Assembly: GCA_017613135.1 (NCBI GenBank)
Contig: JAGAEN010000015.1
Coordinates: 1-51,197 of the forward strand
From: Candidatus Saccharimonadota bacterium
GTDB lineage: Bacteria; Patescibacteriota; Saccharimonadia; Saccharimonadales; Saccharimonadaceae
DNA: 51,197 bases
Direction: 5' to 3'
Under the pieces are notes generated by a model. That model saw only the letters and a list, made by a program, of their open reading frames with translations, was not told the origin of the DNA and searched no databases. The translations under genes were made by a program, and so were the position numbers. Numbering within the stretch: the first letter of the stretch is position 1; the number at the start of each line of letters is the position of its first letter. Below are positions 24,773 through 34,267 of the stretch, in pieces.

Positions 24773-26332
24773 TTATTCTCCAATCTCCTCAATTATTTTA
24801 TCAATTCTCACACGCAACTCCTGTTCATGCTCTACAATTTTTTTAATCTCGCTATTTAGCACTTTTATATCAATTTTTTCTTTCGTATCTTCCGGCTCAA
24901 CATATGTAGAAACCGATAAATTATAATTCTGCTCAGCTATTTCCGAATTCGGCACCAAACGCACTATATTCTCAACATCACTTCTCTCTGAATAATACTT
25001 CATTATTTTTTCTATATTTACATCACTCAACTTATTGCTGTTCGTAACTTTTATGCATTCTTTGCTTGCATCAATGAATAGTGTAGAATTCTCGGATTTG
25101 TTTTTCCTAAGCACCATTATGCAAGTCGCAATGCCAGTACCATAAAAGAGATTATCGGGAAGCTGTATCACTGCATCCACAAAGTTATTGTCCACTAAGT
25201 ATTTACGAATTTTCTGCTCCGCTCCGCCCCGATACATAATACCTGGGAAACAAACAATCGCCGCTGCCCCATTTGTTGCAAGCCAAGAAAGCGAGTGCAT
25301 AATAAATGCAAGGTCTGCTTTAGATTTCGGTGCAAGTACGCCAGCAGGAGCAAAACGCGGATCGTTAATTAATGTAGTATTGTCGTCCCCTTCCCAATGA
25401 ATAGAATATGGTGGATTAGACACTATGGCTTCAAATGGCTCATCATCCCAGTGCTGTGGGTCAATTAATGTATCACCATGAGCAATATCAAATTTGTCAT
25501 AATCAATGTCGTGCAAGAACATATTGATGCGGCAAAGATTATAAGTAGTGATGTTGATTTCTTGCCCAAAGAACCCATTGCGAACTTTATCTTTTCCGAG
25601 AATTTTAGCCGACTTCAAAAGAAGTGACCCAGAACCGCAAGCCGGATCATAGACCTTATTTATTTCAGTTTTACCAAAAGTAGCCAGTCTAGCCAATAGC
25701 TCTGAAACTTCCTGTGGAGTAAAAAATTCACCGCCAGATTTACCAGCACTTGATGCATACATGCCCATTAAGTATTCATAAGCATCACCAAAAGTGTCAA
25801 TCGTATTATCCTGGTAGTTCCCTAACTTCATTTCCCCAACACCATCCATTAACTGAATCAGTCGTTTATTACGATTAGCCACCGAATTTCCAAGTTTTAT
25901 ACTATTCACATCTAAATCATCAAAGAGCCCTTTCATATCATCTTCTGATTCATGACCTTTTGCAGAATCCTCAATGCTATTTAATGCTCTTTCCAATGTT
26001 TCGTTTAGATTATCATCATTCTTTGCCCTTTTCCGAACATTCTCAAACAACTGACTTGGAAGAATAAAGAAGCCCTTAGTGTTCACCATGTCTTCACGAA
26101 TAGTTTCTGCCTGCTCATCAGAAATATCAGCATAATTGAAATTTTCGTTACCAGCCCGATGTTCTTCATTGTTTATGTAGTTAGTTAGATTTTCGGAAAT
26201 AAACCGATAGAATAGCATACCTAGGACATACTGCTTAAAATCCCAACCATCAACAGAACCACGCAAGGTATTGGCCATCGCCCATATTGTCCGATGGAGC
26301 TCAGCTCGCTCCTGCTCTTTTCTAGAATCCAT
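24773..26332 (-). CDS. hsdM: Type I restriction enzyme, M (methyltransferase) subunit
   Basis: The protein has 519 residues, normal for HsdM. N-terminal domain: [20 protein letters not shown]. Methylase core: [16 protein letters not shown], then the S-adenosylmethionine motif [10 protein letters not shown] at 229-238 and the catalytic NPPY at 306-309, which marks N6-adenine methylation. It is the first gene of the operon hsdM, GIY-YIG, hsdS, prrC-like, hsdR, all junctions being overlaps or 2-nt gaps. Its promoter region carries an 8-bp inverted repeat around the -10 box. Confidence 0.97.
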   Translation of the reverse strand: MDSRKEQERAELHRTIWAMANTLRGSVDGWDFKQYVLGMLFYRFISENLTNYINNEEHRAGNENFNYADISDEQAETIREDMVNTKGFFILPSQLFENVRKRAKNDDNLNETLERALNSIEDSAKGHESEDDMKGLFDDLDVNSIKLGNSVANRNKRLIQLMDGVGEMKLGNYQDNTIDTFGDAYEYLMGMYASSAGKSGGEFFTPQEVSELLARLATFGKTEINKVYDPACGSGSLLLKSAKILGKDKVRNGFFGQEINITTYNLCRINMFLHDIDYDKFDIAHGDTLIDPQHWDDEPFEAIVSNPPYSIHWEGDDNTTLINDPRFAPAGVLAPKSKADLAFIMHSLSWLATNGAAAIVCFPGIMYRGGAEQKIRKYLVDNNFVDAVIQLPDNLFYGTGIATCIMVLRKNKSENSTLFIDASKECIKVTNSNKLSDVNIEKIMKYYSERSDVENIVRLVPNSEIAEQNYNLSVSTYVEPEDTKEKIDIKVLNSEIKKIVEHEQELRVRIDKIIEEIGE

Positions 26333-26669
26333 AATTCTTCTTTCTGTAAAGTGTTATTATCCTTATGCTTCTATTATAACACTCTTTTTTTATTTAGCCT
26401 TATCCGCTATCATTTTTTAAATACCATCTTGAAAACAACGATTATTCCAAAGAGTCAAATTAATCCTTCAGCTTCTCTGTCTCTTTCAAAAACTTCTATT
26501 AGTCTTCATGAGCACGCTTCAAAGCACAGTCATAAATCACTATCATCAACGGCCTTTTTATTTCTCGACATCAAACCGCTTGTTCTAATATGAACTTGTC
26601 TCAATACTATTTTATACTCCATCAATACAATCAATAGAAGGCCAGGCAAAAATACGCATATTATTGTCT
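26333..26669. promoter_or_regulatory. Upstream region of the hsd operon with inverted repeat over the -10 box
   Basis: On the minus strand TGTTATAAT gives an extended -10 at 26373-26381. Inverted arms AGTGTTAT (26350-26357) and ATAACACT (26376-26383) flank it, 18 nt apart, and could be an operator. The remaining roughly 280 nt show no convincing gene; fragments such as VFERDREAEGL-like text on the minus strand are broken by stops. Confidence 0.5.
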
Positions 26670-27227
26670 CTATTCTCCAAACACCTTCCCCACCATCTCC
26701 ACATACTCCCGGTACGCAAACGTATCAGACAGCTCCCCCAGTCTCTCCGCCACGCCCCAATAATACCACGCGTGCTCATTTTTATCCTTCTGATTAAACC
26801 GTTCCCACACCCCATCTCCCAAAGTACTATAATCCCGATAAATCGCCCGAATATTAGACAATTTATCACCCAACGTAATCATTTTCGCTTCCACCGGCGC
26901 ATGCTCAAGATGATCCAAAGTCTCCTGCTTCCGAATCTTCCAAGTCTCACTAGACGGCAAATCCTCCCTCTTATTCTCACTCTCGCTCGCCACCAAAGCA
27001 GCCACCTTGTCCCCAAACTCCCGCCTAATATCTTCAATAGTATATTCTGTATCTTCCACCACGTCGTGTAGAACCGCCCCTGCCAACACAGAAGCATCGT
27101 TCGTCATCGTCGTCACAATCGCCGCCACTTCCATCGGATGCACAATATACGGCGTCTCCGTCCCCTTCCGCACAGCACCGCTATGCGCCTTCACCGCAAA
27201 CTCAATTGCTCTATCAAACAAATCCAT
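26670..27227 (-). CDS. HD-domain alarmone hydrolase-like protein (small MESH1/SpoT-type)
   Basis: The 185 residues include the HD metal motifs of ppGpp hydrolases: AVKAHSGAVRKGTETPYIVH, HPMEVAAIV, GAVLHDVVEDTEYT (HD pair), GDKVAALVASESENK and LGDKLSNIRAI. It lacks a synthetase domain. It may hydrolyse (p)ppGpp or a related nucleotide. AAGGAGGG precedes the ATG, and the MBL gene ends 9 nt upstream of it, so the two are likely cotranscribed. Confidence 0.8.
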   Translation of the reverse strand: MDLFDRAIEFAVKAHSGAVRKGTETPYIVHPMEVAAIVTTMTNDASVLAGAVLHDVVEDTEYTIEDIRREFGDKVAALVASESENKREDLPSSETWKIRKQETLDHLEHAPVEAKMITLGDKLSNIRAIYRDYSTLGDGVWERFNQKDKNEHAWYYWGVAERLGELSDTFAYREYVEMVGKVFGE

Positions 27228-27236
27228 ATCCCTCCT

Positions 27237-27800
27237 TTATCCTTCCATTATCTTTACCTTATCCCCCAACCCCGCCTTCTCTGCTAACCCCACAAACTCT
27301 TCCACCCCCGCGAGCTCCGGATATCCCGACGTAGCCGTCCTATAATGCATCGGAATAATACATTTTGGCCGACACGCCTCACAAATCTTCACCGCCATCT
27401 CCGCATCAATCGTATAATATCCACCCACCGGTATTAGCAAATAATCCGCATCGGAAATCGCCGCCAGTTGCTCGTCATTCGGAAAATGCCCCAAATCCCC
27501 CAGATGCACCAATTTCTCACCAGAATCAGAAGTAATCACAAAAATCGTATTCGGCCCCCTCAACGCCCCACCACGGTCATCGTGAAAACTCGGTACCTCA
27601 ATAATCTCAAGCTCACACTTCCCCGGCACAATCTCAACACACTCTCTCCCGCTATGATCCGCATGGCTATGCGAGCAAATCACCTTCACCGCCGACATTC
27701 TCAGCGGACCAAGCCCTGGCACCGACCCATCCTTATAGGGGTCAATCACCAGACAATCATCAATCAAGAAACACGAATGCCCCAAATATTCAATTTTCAT
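27237..27800 (-). CDS. MBL-fold metal-dependent hydrolase (UlaG/UPF0173-like)
   Basis: This 187-residue protein has the metallo-beta-lactamase motif HSHADH near residue 48, with MKIEYLGHSCFLIDDCLVID at the start, VHLGDLGHFP and PMHYRTA supplying further metal ligands. Related stand-alone proteins are poorly characterised and some act on phosphodiesters or lactones. AAGGAGG favours ATG 27800 over 27803. TATAAT lies on the minus strand near 27819-27824. Confidence 0.8.
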   Translation of the reverse strand: MKIEYLGHSCFLIDDCLVIDPYKDGSVPGLGPLRMSAVKVICSHSHADHSGRECVEIVPGKCELEIIEVPSFHDDRGGALRGPNTIFVITSDSGEKLVHLGDLGHFPNDEQLAAISDADYLLIPVGGYYTIDAEMAVKICEACRPKCIIPMHYRTATSGYPELAGVEEFVGLAEKAGLGDKVKIMEG

Positions 27801-27845
27801 CATTCCTCCTTAATTTGATTATATCAAATATGCTATAATAATCCC

Positions 27846-28070
27846 ATGAGCAAACACGGTTACACCATCTACGAAATCGAAGAACTCGGCATGGAAGACG
27901 GTAACTTCGACAAAGACAACCACATGCCATACCAATCAAGTTATGGCTCATCAATAGACGTTGATGACCTTGACGACGAAGAACGCGAAGCCTACAATCT
28001 CGGCTATTATAATAGCGCCGAAGATTACGACCTCTTTGACGATGACGAAGACGAGGAGGAAAACTGGTAA
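27846..28070 (+). CDS. Acidic hypothetical protein, 74 residues
   Basis: TGCTATAAT at 27831-27839 places the -10 box 6 nt before ATG 27846, so translation is probably leaderless. The product is very acidic at its C-terminus (DDLDDEEREAYNLGYY then LFDDDEDEEENW). No family is recognised. The next small gene starts inside its stop codon (TAATG). Confidence 0.6.
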   Translation: MSKHGYTIYEIEELGMEDGNFDKDNHMPYQSSYGSSIDVDDLDDEEREAYNLGYYNSAEDYDLFDDDEDEEENW

Positions 28071-28192
28071 TGGACCACTCATCCCCAATCGCAACTTGCG
28101 ACATCTGTGGCGCACCACTTGCACCCGAAGACAAATCAATCCATCTTTGCAAAATCTGTCAATCTATGCAATACGAAGACGAGCATAACTAA
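28070..28192 (+). CDS. Small zinc-ribbon protein, 40 residues
   Basis: The TAATG junction couples it to the preceding gene. Two CxxC pairs (CDICGAPLAPED and HLCKICQSMQYED) predict one zinc site, as in short zinc-ribbon or zinc-finger proteins. The function is unknown. Confidence 0.6.
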   Translation: MDHSSPIATCDICGAPLAPEDKSIHLCKICQSMQYEDEHN

Positions 28193-28225
28193 TTTATGCT
28201 ATAATAACTCTAAAGGAGTTATAAA

Positions 28226-28936
28226 ATGAAACAACTAAAACCAATCATCTGGGGTATCGCCATCATTGCCCTAGGTGTAATTTTCGGTGGCAACGCTCTC
28301 GGGCTATTCAATCTCGACATCTTTTTCGACGGCTGGTGGACTCTCTTCATCATCGTCCCAAGCGTCATTAGTCTCTTCACCGACAAAGAAAAGCTCTCGA
28401 GCCTCGGTTTCATCGCCACCGGCGTCATCCTGCTTCTCGCCGCCCAAAAAGTCTTCACCTATGAAGTCGCCTGGCAAGTCATCCTCGCCGTCTTCCTTGT
28501 CATCGCCGGTATCACTCTTATCATCAAGACCACTTTCCATAACAAAAACGATGCCGAAGTCATGAAAAAAGTCAAAGAAGCCGAAAAAGACCCCAGCAAA
28601 ATGGATTCACAAGTTGCCATTTTCTCTGGTAGCGAACGAGCCTATAAAGACGAAGTCTTCCAAGGCGCCAATCTCGCCGCCGTCTTTGGTGGTGTCGACC
28701 TAAATCTAAAGAAGGCTAAATTCGCTAGTGACACCGTCATCAAAGCCTTTACTCTATTTGGCGGCATTAACATCGTCGTACCAAGTAATATCAAAGTCAA
28801 ACTAAAATCCGGCTTCATTTTTGGCGGCTTTTCCGATGACCGCAAAAACCCCACTGAAGATTCTAAACATACTATTTACATTGACGCAGCCGGCGGCTTT
28901 GGTGGCATCACCATCACCGACAAAGACGAAAAATAA
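28226..28936 (+). CDS. LiaF-like membrane protein
   Basis: The 236 residues start with four membrane segments (LKPIIWGIAIIALGVIFGGN, WWTLFIIVPSVISLF, LGFIATGVILLLAA, WQVILAVFLVIAGITLII). The C-terminal half has the repeated glycine-rich beta motif of LiaF/VloF-type proteins (NLAAVFGGVDLNLKKAK, TLFGGINIVVPSNI, AGGFGGITITDKDEK). In Firmicutes such proteins sense or damp cell-envelope stress; no Lia two-component genes are near here. TGCTATAAT at 28197-28205 and AAAGGAG before the ATG give promoter and ribosome-binding site. Confidence 0.8.
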   Translation: MKQLKPIIWGIAIIALGVIFGGNALGLFNLDIFFDGWWTLFIIVPSVISLFTDKEKLSSLGFIATGVILLLAAQKVFTYEVAWQVILAVFLVIAGITLIIKTTFHNKNDAEVMKKVKEAEKDPSKMDSQVAIFSGSERAYKDEVFQGANLAAVFGGVDLNLKKAKFASDTVIKAFTLFGGINIVVPSNIKVKLKSGFIFGGFSDDRKNPTEDSKHTIYIDAAGGFGGITITDKDEK

Positions 28937-28960
28937 CTTTTGGAACCAGAATCCTACTAC

Positions 28961-30166
28961 TTATTTTTCGAATCTTTTCTTATTAAATTCTTTCTGCACT
29001 TTTGAAAAACCCTCCGGTGTCCTTGTAATCTCTTCCACCTTAATCAACATCTTTTCAAAACTCGGGTCCTTAAAATACATCGTCTTCGCCGCATAACCAT
29101 CCGGCGCATATTTCTCACGAAGATGCACTCTCACGTCTTCAATCAACTCATTCTCACTATAATCCGGATGAAGTAGTTTATTATAATCATACGCTCTCTC
29201 GAGCATACTTTCCACCGATGGGTTCCTATCCGCCGACGACACAATCTTTCCATAAATACTTCTCGGTTCATGCCCAAGTGATGCTCGGTGGTCCTCCACC
29301 GCCTCTACCATCGCTTCCACTTCTTCCGCAGAAAAATTCTTTAGCAAAAACTCATCTTTTCTCATCATTTTTGCGGATTCGATATTATGCGTTTCATTAT
29401 CCACTAATCTCCCGAGATCATGATACGCCGCCACTACATATACCATATCCACATTTACCCACGGCACCTGTTTCGCAAACTCCAAACTCCGCCGTATCAC
29501 TTCCGCAATATGCTCAACAGTATGTCCCTTCAGCTCATCGTATCGTGGCAAAATCTTCTCGTTCGCATATTTCTTTACCTTCGCGCTCACCTTTTTCTGC
29601 GTCCATTTTGGTGGCTCCATCTCAAAATTGACTATAGGCGTATCAAAATTAAACACATCAGTATCTATACCATAATAGTATTGATAAGTCGAATCCACCG
29701 AACCAAACTTCGCCTTCTCACGCTTAAGACCCAACCTTTTAGCTGTGTTCCACACAAGCTCTTCGCTCGGTCCCTCAATTTCAATAAACGTCGGAAGCCA
29801 CGGCCAAGTATCAATACAAATTTCCACTTCACCAATCGTCCAGGTCTCGCGATATGACTCCTCTTCTGATTTTGAAATTAACCCACAGCTTTTAAGCAGC
29901 AAAATCCCATTTTCATAATCATCAATCACTACATTCACTTCCTTTGTCCCGAGTATCGATTTTTCATCCGACACATTTTTATAAGTCATCACGATTTTAC
30001 CGGCGCCCTCATCACGCACTCTCGCAAAACAATGCTGACCTAAGTCAAACACTACACGTTTCATCAAAACTTCCGGCTTCACGCACTTCGCGCCAATCGC
30101 CTTCAATTTCTCCCGCATCTCGTCTTTGTTGATGTCTAAGAATTGTGCCTCTATCTCGTTATTCAT
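28961..30166 (-). CDS. CYTH-domain and HD-domain fusion protein
   Basis: ATG 30166 (MNNEIEAQFLDINKDEM) lies 6 nt from a TATAAT and is preferred over 30184. The protein has 401 residues. Residues 1-190 form a CYTH/triphosphate tunnel domain (NEIEAQF is a form of the ExExK entry with Gln for Lys, then RVRDEGAGKIVMTYK, EVEICIDTWPWLPTFIEIEG). Residues about 225-400 are HD phosphohydrolase-like (VDMVYVVAAYHDLGRLVDNE, VEAVEDHRASLG, VSSADRN). CYTH enzymes act on triphosphates, HD domains on phosphate esters or nucleotides. The fused protein may process a nucleotide or polyphosphate signal; that is inference. Confidence 0.8.
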   Translation of the reverse strand: MNNEIEAQFLDINKDEMREKLKAIGAKCVKPEVLMKRVVFDLGQHCFARVRDEGAGKIVMTYKNVSDEKSILGTKEVNVVIDDYENGILLLKSCGLISKSEEESYRETWTIGEVEICIDTWPWLPTFIEIEGPSEELVWNTAKRLGLKREKAKFGSVDSTYQYYYGIDTDVFNFDTPIVNFEMEPPKWTQKKVSAKVKKYANEKILPRYDELKGHTVEHIAEVIRRSLEFAKQVPWVNVDMVYVVAAYHDLGRLVDNETHNIESAKMMRKDEFLLKNFSAEEVEAMVEAVEDHRASLGHEPRSIYGKIVSSADRNPSVESMLERAYDYNKLLHPDYSENELIEDVRVHLREKYAPDGYAAKTMYFKDPSFEKMLIKVEEITRTPEGFSKVQKEFNKKRFEK

Positions 30167-30190
30167 ACCCCTATTATACACCAAGAAGAC

Positions 30191-30442
30191 CTATTTTTTA
30201 TTCTTGCTCTCAATCTCCTGCAATTCAAATCTAAGCTTTTGCAAAACGTCCGGATATTTCTTATGGTCCACTTCAGAAAGAAACATTTCAATCGGTCTCG
30301 CATACAACTTCCCATCACCATAAAGCGCCCGATACAAAACCAGCTTCTCTCCAGTCTCAGAATGCTCACATACATCTTCCACCAAATACAAATCCCCTTT
30401 GAAGTGCCGGTACACTCTTCCTTTATGAATTTCTCTTTTCAT
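30191..30442 (-). CDS. DUF1653 protein
   Basis: This short protein (83 residues from ATG 30442; GTG 30454 adds four) begins [20 protein letters not shown] and carries [12 protein letters not shown]. The pattern Y-x-H-F-K-G...V and the D/E-rich C-terminus match the DUF1653 family, whose role is unknown. It starts inside the 3' end of the 71-residue gene, so the two are coupled. Confidence 0.75.
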   Translation of the reverse strand: MKREIHKGRVYRHFKGDLYLVEDVCEHSETGEKLVLYRALYGDGKLYARPIEMFLSEVDHKKYPDVLQKLRFELQEIESKNKK

Positions 30443-30638
30443 TTTTTTCCTCACTGTTACCAGTCAAATGCCAATGGTCACCATACTCACACTTATATAC
30501 TGACAGCCCAGAAATCCCGTGCTCATACTCTGCCACCCTTGCTGCCACTTCTGCCTCGTCGCGCGTAGCATAACAAATCTTCTGGCTCTCCCCTACCCAG
30601 CACTTTTTCGGCTCGTACGCCACATATTTATTTGGCAT
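30423..30638 (-). CDS. Hypothetical protein, 71 residues
   Basis: The sequence [20 protein letters not shown] then [20 protein letters not shown] looks like a small folded protein with several Cys and aromatic residues. No family is recognised. Its start overlaps the end of rny by 11 nt and its end overlaps the DUF1653 gene, so it belongs to the rny operon. Confidence 0.6.
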   Translation of the reverse strand: MPNKYVAYEPKKCWVGESQKICYATRDEAEVAARVAEYEHGISGLSVYKCEYGDHWHLTGNSEEKNEKRNS

Positions 30639-32145
30639 ATTCTACTGCCCGAGTCTCGCGAATTACATTCACCTTAATTACACCCGGATACGACATCGTC
30701 GCTTCAATCTTGTTTGCAATATCACGCGCCAATTTAAGTGCCGACAAATCATCAATTTGCTTTGGCTCCACAATCACACGCACCTCGCGCCCTGCCGAAA
30801 TCGCATAAGCCTTATCGATGCCTGGGAACGAAGTCGCAATGTTTTCAAGATCGCGCATTCTCTCAGCAAAGTTCTCCGCCGAAATATTTCTCGCGCCTGG
30901 ACGAGCAGCTGACATCGCATCACAAATCTTCACGATAATTGCTTCTGGCGTGGTTGGCTCAATATCATCATGATGCGCCGCCATTGCATGCACTACTGGC
31001 TCCGGCATCCCGTATTTCTTCGCAAGCTCCGCACCAATCTCCGCGTGCTTTCCTTCAATCTTATGAGTCACTGCCTTACCCACATCGTGAAGCAAAGCCG
31101 CCGTCTTCGCTACTCTTTTATCTGCCCCAATTTCTTCTGCAATCATTCCAGCCACATGCGCCATTTCGATAGAATGAAGTAATACATTCTGTCCATAAGA
31201 AGTCCTGAATTTCAGTTCACCAAGTAGATGCACTAGTTCGCGTGGAATCCCGACGAGTCCCACTTCGCGCACTGCATCTTCACCAGCTCGGACCACTTCC
31301 TTTTCAATTTCTTTTTCACCTTTTTCTACTGCATCTTCAATTGAAGCTGGGTTAATCCGTCCATCTTTCATCAAGCGTTCAAGCGCATACCGTGCCACTT
31401 GCCGACGAATTGGATCAAATGAAGATAGCACCACCATCCCCGGCGTATCATCAACTAGAATATCTACACCAGTCGCTCGTTGCAAAGCTTGAATATTACG
31501 ACCTTCCTTACCGATAATTCGCCCCTTCATATCATCATCCGGAAGCCGAAGTGCCGTCACTGTCCGATCTGCCGTCACCTCAGACGACATCCTTTCCATT
31601 GCCGTGAGAAGTAACGCCTGTGCCGCTTCATCTACATCGTGCTTAATTTCCTTCTGCTCTTTCGCCACCAAATTTACCAAGTCTTGCTTAATATCATTCT
31701 CGGTCATCTTCATCAACTTATCACGCGCTTCTACTTTTGACAGCCCTGCAATCTTCTCTAACTTCTCGTGTTGCTTCTCGCGAATCTCCCGAATCTCACC
31801 CTTTAAGGCTTCGATTTCCTTCTCTTCACGCGTGAGTTTCTCCGACTTTTTCTCTAGTTGGTCCAACTTCGAATCCAGCGTCGTTTCCCTTTCCGCCAAA
31901 CGGTTCTCAGTCTTCTTCCATTCACGACGACGTTCATTTTCTTCTACCTGAGCTTTCTCCGCCACTTCCGTCGCTTCTTTTTTAGCCGCGAGAACTATAT
32001 CCGAAGCCTCGCGCTTCGCTTTCCTGACCAAATCCTCAGCCTTATCCTTCCCCCCATTCTCGTTTTTCTTATTGTATGCAAAAAGACCTCCCGCGCCGAC
32101 TGCCAGACCAGCAATCGCCGCAATAATTGGGATAGCAATTTCCAT
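30628..32145 (-). CDS. rny: Ribonuclease Y
   Basis: The 505 residues have the RNase Y layout: an N-terminal membrane anchor (MEIAIPIIAAIAGLAVGAGG), a long coiled coil (about 30-180, EATEVAEKAQVEENERRRE), a KH RNA-binding region (GRIIGKEGRNIQALQRATGV) and an HD domain (HSIEMAHVAGMIAEEIGADK, AALLHDVGKAVTHKIEGKHA). It starts mRNA decay by endonucleolytic cleavage at the membrane. GGGAGATT precedes ATG 32145. Confidence 0.96.
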   Translation of the reverse strand: MEIAIPIIAAIAGLAVGAGGLFAYNKKNENGGKDKAEDLVRKAKREASDIVLAAKKEATEVAEKAQVEENERRREWKKTENRLAERETTLDSKLDQLEKKSEKLTREEKEIEALKGEIREIREKQHEKLEKIAGLSKVEARDKLMKMTENDIKQDLVNLVAKEQKEIKHDVDEAAQALLLTAMERMSSEVTADRTVTALRLPDDDMKGRIIGKEGRNIQALQRATGVDILVDDTPGMVVLSSFDPIRRQVARYALERLMKDGRINPASIEDAVEKGEKEIEKEVVRAGEDAVREVGLVGIPRELVHLLGELKFRTSYGQNVLLHSIEMAHVAGMIAEEIGADKRVAKTAALLHDVGKAVTHKIEGKHAEIGAELAKKYGMPEPVVHAMAAHHDDIEPTTPEAIIVKICDAMSAARPGARNISAENFAERMRDLENIATSFPGIDKAYAISAGREVRVIVEPKQIDDLSALKLARDIANKIEATMSYPGVIKVNVIRETRAVEYAK

Positions 32146-32342
32146 AATCTCCCTTTCTAATTGTTTTTGTCGATATTTTTCTTATACCAACGGGTTAACA
32201 AATAACATCAAATTTAAATTTCCACTATCTATTATACCACAAAACGGAAAAATCAAAAATTCTTATGATTGCATTTTTTCTTCATGTGCACTAGACTAAA
32301 AGTGAATAGTTATTTTTTTAATATAAAGTGGAGGAAATCCCG

Positions 32343-32570
32343 ATGGGATACTTAGAAGAAATGCTTTTAAAAAATGGCGTCATTTATCATTCGCCGGATG
32401 GCTCCAGTTCTTATATTGAGGGGAGCTTATTATCAAATACTTTAGTCGTGCGAAATTCTGACGGCTGGGTCACTCACCGCATAGAACGCTCTTCTAATGG
32501 TGTCGATCTCATCGTCAGAAACACCTCCACTGGTCTAGTGGAAATGCGTTTAGCATCTTCGCTATTCTAA
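32343..32570 (+). CDS. Hypothetical protein, 75 residues
   Basis: GTGGAGG lies 9 nt upstream of ATG 32343. The sequence MGYLEEMLLKNGVIYHSPDG and DGWVTHRIERSSNGVDLIVR suggests small repeated beta strands. No family is recognised. It is tail-to-tail and directly adjacent to dnaJ (stop codons at 32570 and 32571). Confidence 0.55.
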   Translation: MGYLEEMLLKNGVIYHSPDGSSSYIEGSLLSNTLVVRNSDGWVTHRIERSSNGVDLIVRNTSTGLVEMRLASSLF

Positions 32571-33485
32571 TCAGCCCCAAAACCCGCGCTTTTTAGCGCC
32601 CTTAAACTCTTCCAACAATTCTTTCTGTTTTTTCGACAAATTCTTTGGCGTCTCCACAATAATTGTCACAATATGCGGTCCTCTATCACCATCTGCCCTA
32701 AATGGTACACCATGTCCAGACAGCTTAAATGGCGTCCCCGACTGTGTCCCTGCCGGCACTTTCATCGTCACCGTACCATCTACTGTAAGCACATCCACTT
32801 CGCATCCCAGCGCCGCATCCACCATATCAATCTTTTGTTCTGACAAAATAATCGCACCTTCTCGCGTCAAAGATTTATGTGGCTTCACTCGTATCTTCAC
32901 ATACAAATCACCCCGCTCCGTCCCGCCTTCTGGCGCCGGCCCACCTTTTCCGCGCAGTCTAATCGACATTCCATCATCAATCCCCGCCGGAATCTTAACC
33001 TTCAAATCAGAACCATCTACCGACACCGTCTTTGTCGTGCCAAAAATCGCTTCCTCAAAATCTAACGTCACTGAAGTCTGATAATCCGCTCCCCTTCTCG
33101 GCCTTCTCGCCCTACCAGGACCTCCAAATCCGAACAAACTCCCCAGAATATCATCGAACGGCGACCCTCCGCCAAAATCAAAGTTAAATGTCTGCCCATT
33201 GAAATTGAAGTTCCCGCCAGCAAACGGATTTCCACCATAGGCTCCGCCACTGGCTCCCCCCACGCCCGCGTGACCAAACTGGTCATACCGCGCCCGCTTC
33301 TGTTTGTCCGACAGCACATCGTGCGCTTCATTGATTTCCTTAAACTTCGCTTCCGCTTCCTTATCCCCCGGATTTTTATCTGGATGATATTTCACGGCTA
33401 GTTTGCGATAAGCCTTCTTAATTTCATCATCTGACGCATTTTTAGATACGCCAAGAACCTCATAATAATCTCGTTTTTCTGCCAT
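32571..33485 (-). CDS. dnaJ: DnaJ-type co-chaperone (class II, no zinc finger)
   Basis: The 304 residues begin [20 protein letters not shown] with the J-domain HPD at 34-36, followed by a Gly/Phe-rich linker ([18 protein letters not shown]) and two C-terminal beta domains. The CxxCxGxG zinc finger of classical DnaJ is absent, so this is a CbpA-like class II J protein. It stimulates DnaK ATPase in protein folding. ATG 33485 is 7 nt from a TATAAT; the CIRCE element at 33504-33530 lies behind it. No dnaK or grpE is adjacent. Confidence 0.92.
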   Translation of the reverse strand: MAEKRDYYEVLGVSKNASDDEIKKAYRKLAVKYHPDKNPGDKEAEAKFKEINEAHDVLSDKQKRARYDQFGHAGVGGASGGAYGGNPFAGGNFNFNGQTFNFDFGGGSPFDDILGSLFGFGGPGRARRPRRGADYQTSVTLDFEEAIFGTTKTVSVDGSDLKVKIPAGIDDGMSIRLRGKGGPAPEGGTERGDLYVKIRVKPHKSLTREGAIILSEQKIDMVDAALGCEVDVLTVDGTVTMKVPAGTQSGTPFKLSGHGVPFRADGDRGPHIVTIIVETPKNLSKKQKELLEEFKGAKKRGFWG

Positions 33486-33503
33486 AATATATATTATATA
33501 CAA

Positions 33504-33530
33504 CTAGCACTCAAAATGCAAGAGTGCCAA
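33504..33530 (-). promoter_or_regulatory. CIRCE element (HrcA operator) of dnaJ
   Basis: The arms CTAGCACTC and GAGTGCCAA with a 9-nt spacer differ from the consensus TTAGCACTC-N9-GAGTGCTAA at two positions. The element ends 5 nt from the -10 box (33493-33498), so HrcA would block the promoter. Confidence 0.88.
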
Positions 33531-33544
33531 ACCGCCAACCTTTT

Positions 33545-34267
33545 CTAGAAATTCCCCGCTCTGTTGATATATTCAATTTTATATTTTTCAGAACCATCAC
33601 CTAGTTCTTCAATTTTCTTAAGACCATTTTCATAATTACCACCGCTATAATCATTGATTACCACCACCAATTCACCTTCATCATTAAAATATCCCCTAAT
33701 CTCGTAGTGGATACCTTTCCTATCCACAAAATCAAAATCATCCACAATGATTGGCAAACTATTATACAATGGATTTTCTTCAATCTCCTTTAAATCTTGC
33801 GAATCATCATACATCGCAATACAATCCGCTTCCGGATACTTCATCAAGGACTTTTCTGGGCATGATATCAATATCCCATCAGACACTTCAACCGTATCCG
33901 ACCAATTCATTATCACCGAATATGTTTGTTTATAATCATCAATATCCACCAAAAAACTCGCCGTCACTATCTCATTTTCATCAATTGTATACGCATCATT
34001 CCTAATCTTGGCTGATATCAACGCATCTCCTGGCGCATTAAAATTCAAAGCCAGCAATCTTCTTAGCTGCATTTCAAGATTTTCTCTCATATCACTAGGC
34101 AAAGCACTTGGATAGTTAGAAACCTCCACCGTCTCCAATCTGTATAAATGACGCTGATAAACCATCAAAATAATAATCACTATAATTAACAACAGAAATA
34201 CACCAGCCGCCACCCCAACGAACCTTTTATTCTTTTTTGATAAATTCTTAAAAGAATACTCACCCAT
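33545..34267 (-). CDS. Membrane-anchored hypothetical protein of the secretion cluster
   Basis: The 240 residues have a cytoplasmic basic start (SFKNLSKKNKRF), one membrane helix (VGVAAGVFLLLIIVIIILMV) and a large external domain (SNYPSALPSDMRENLEMQLR, DFVDRKGIHYEIRGYFNDEG). No family is recognised. Its ATG shares the A of the preceding stop (TAATG), coupling it to the peptidoglycan hydrolase gene. It may be an accessory subunit of the type IV secretion-like apparatus, judged only from its place. Confidence 0.6.
   Translation of the reverse strand: MGEYSFKNLSKKNKRFVGVAAGVFLLLIIVIIILMVYQRHLYRLETVEVSNYPSALPSDMRENLEMQLRRLLALNFNAPGDALISAKIRNDAYTIDENEIVTASFLVDIDDYKQTYSVIMNWSDTVEVSDGILISCPEKSLMKYPEADCIAMYDDSQDLKEIEENPLYNSLPIIVDDFDFVDRKGIHYEIRGYFNDEGELVVVINDYSGGNYENGLKKIEELGDGSEKYKIEYINRAGNF

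Noticed and set aside
26294-26593. Open frame of 99 codons on the plus strand
   Set aside because: Composition is low-complexity and it overlaps the start and promoter of hsdM; no family match.
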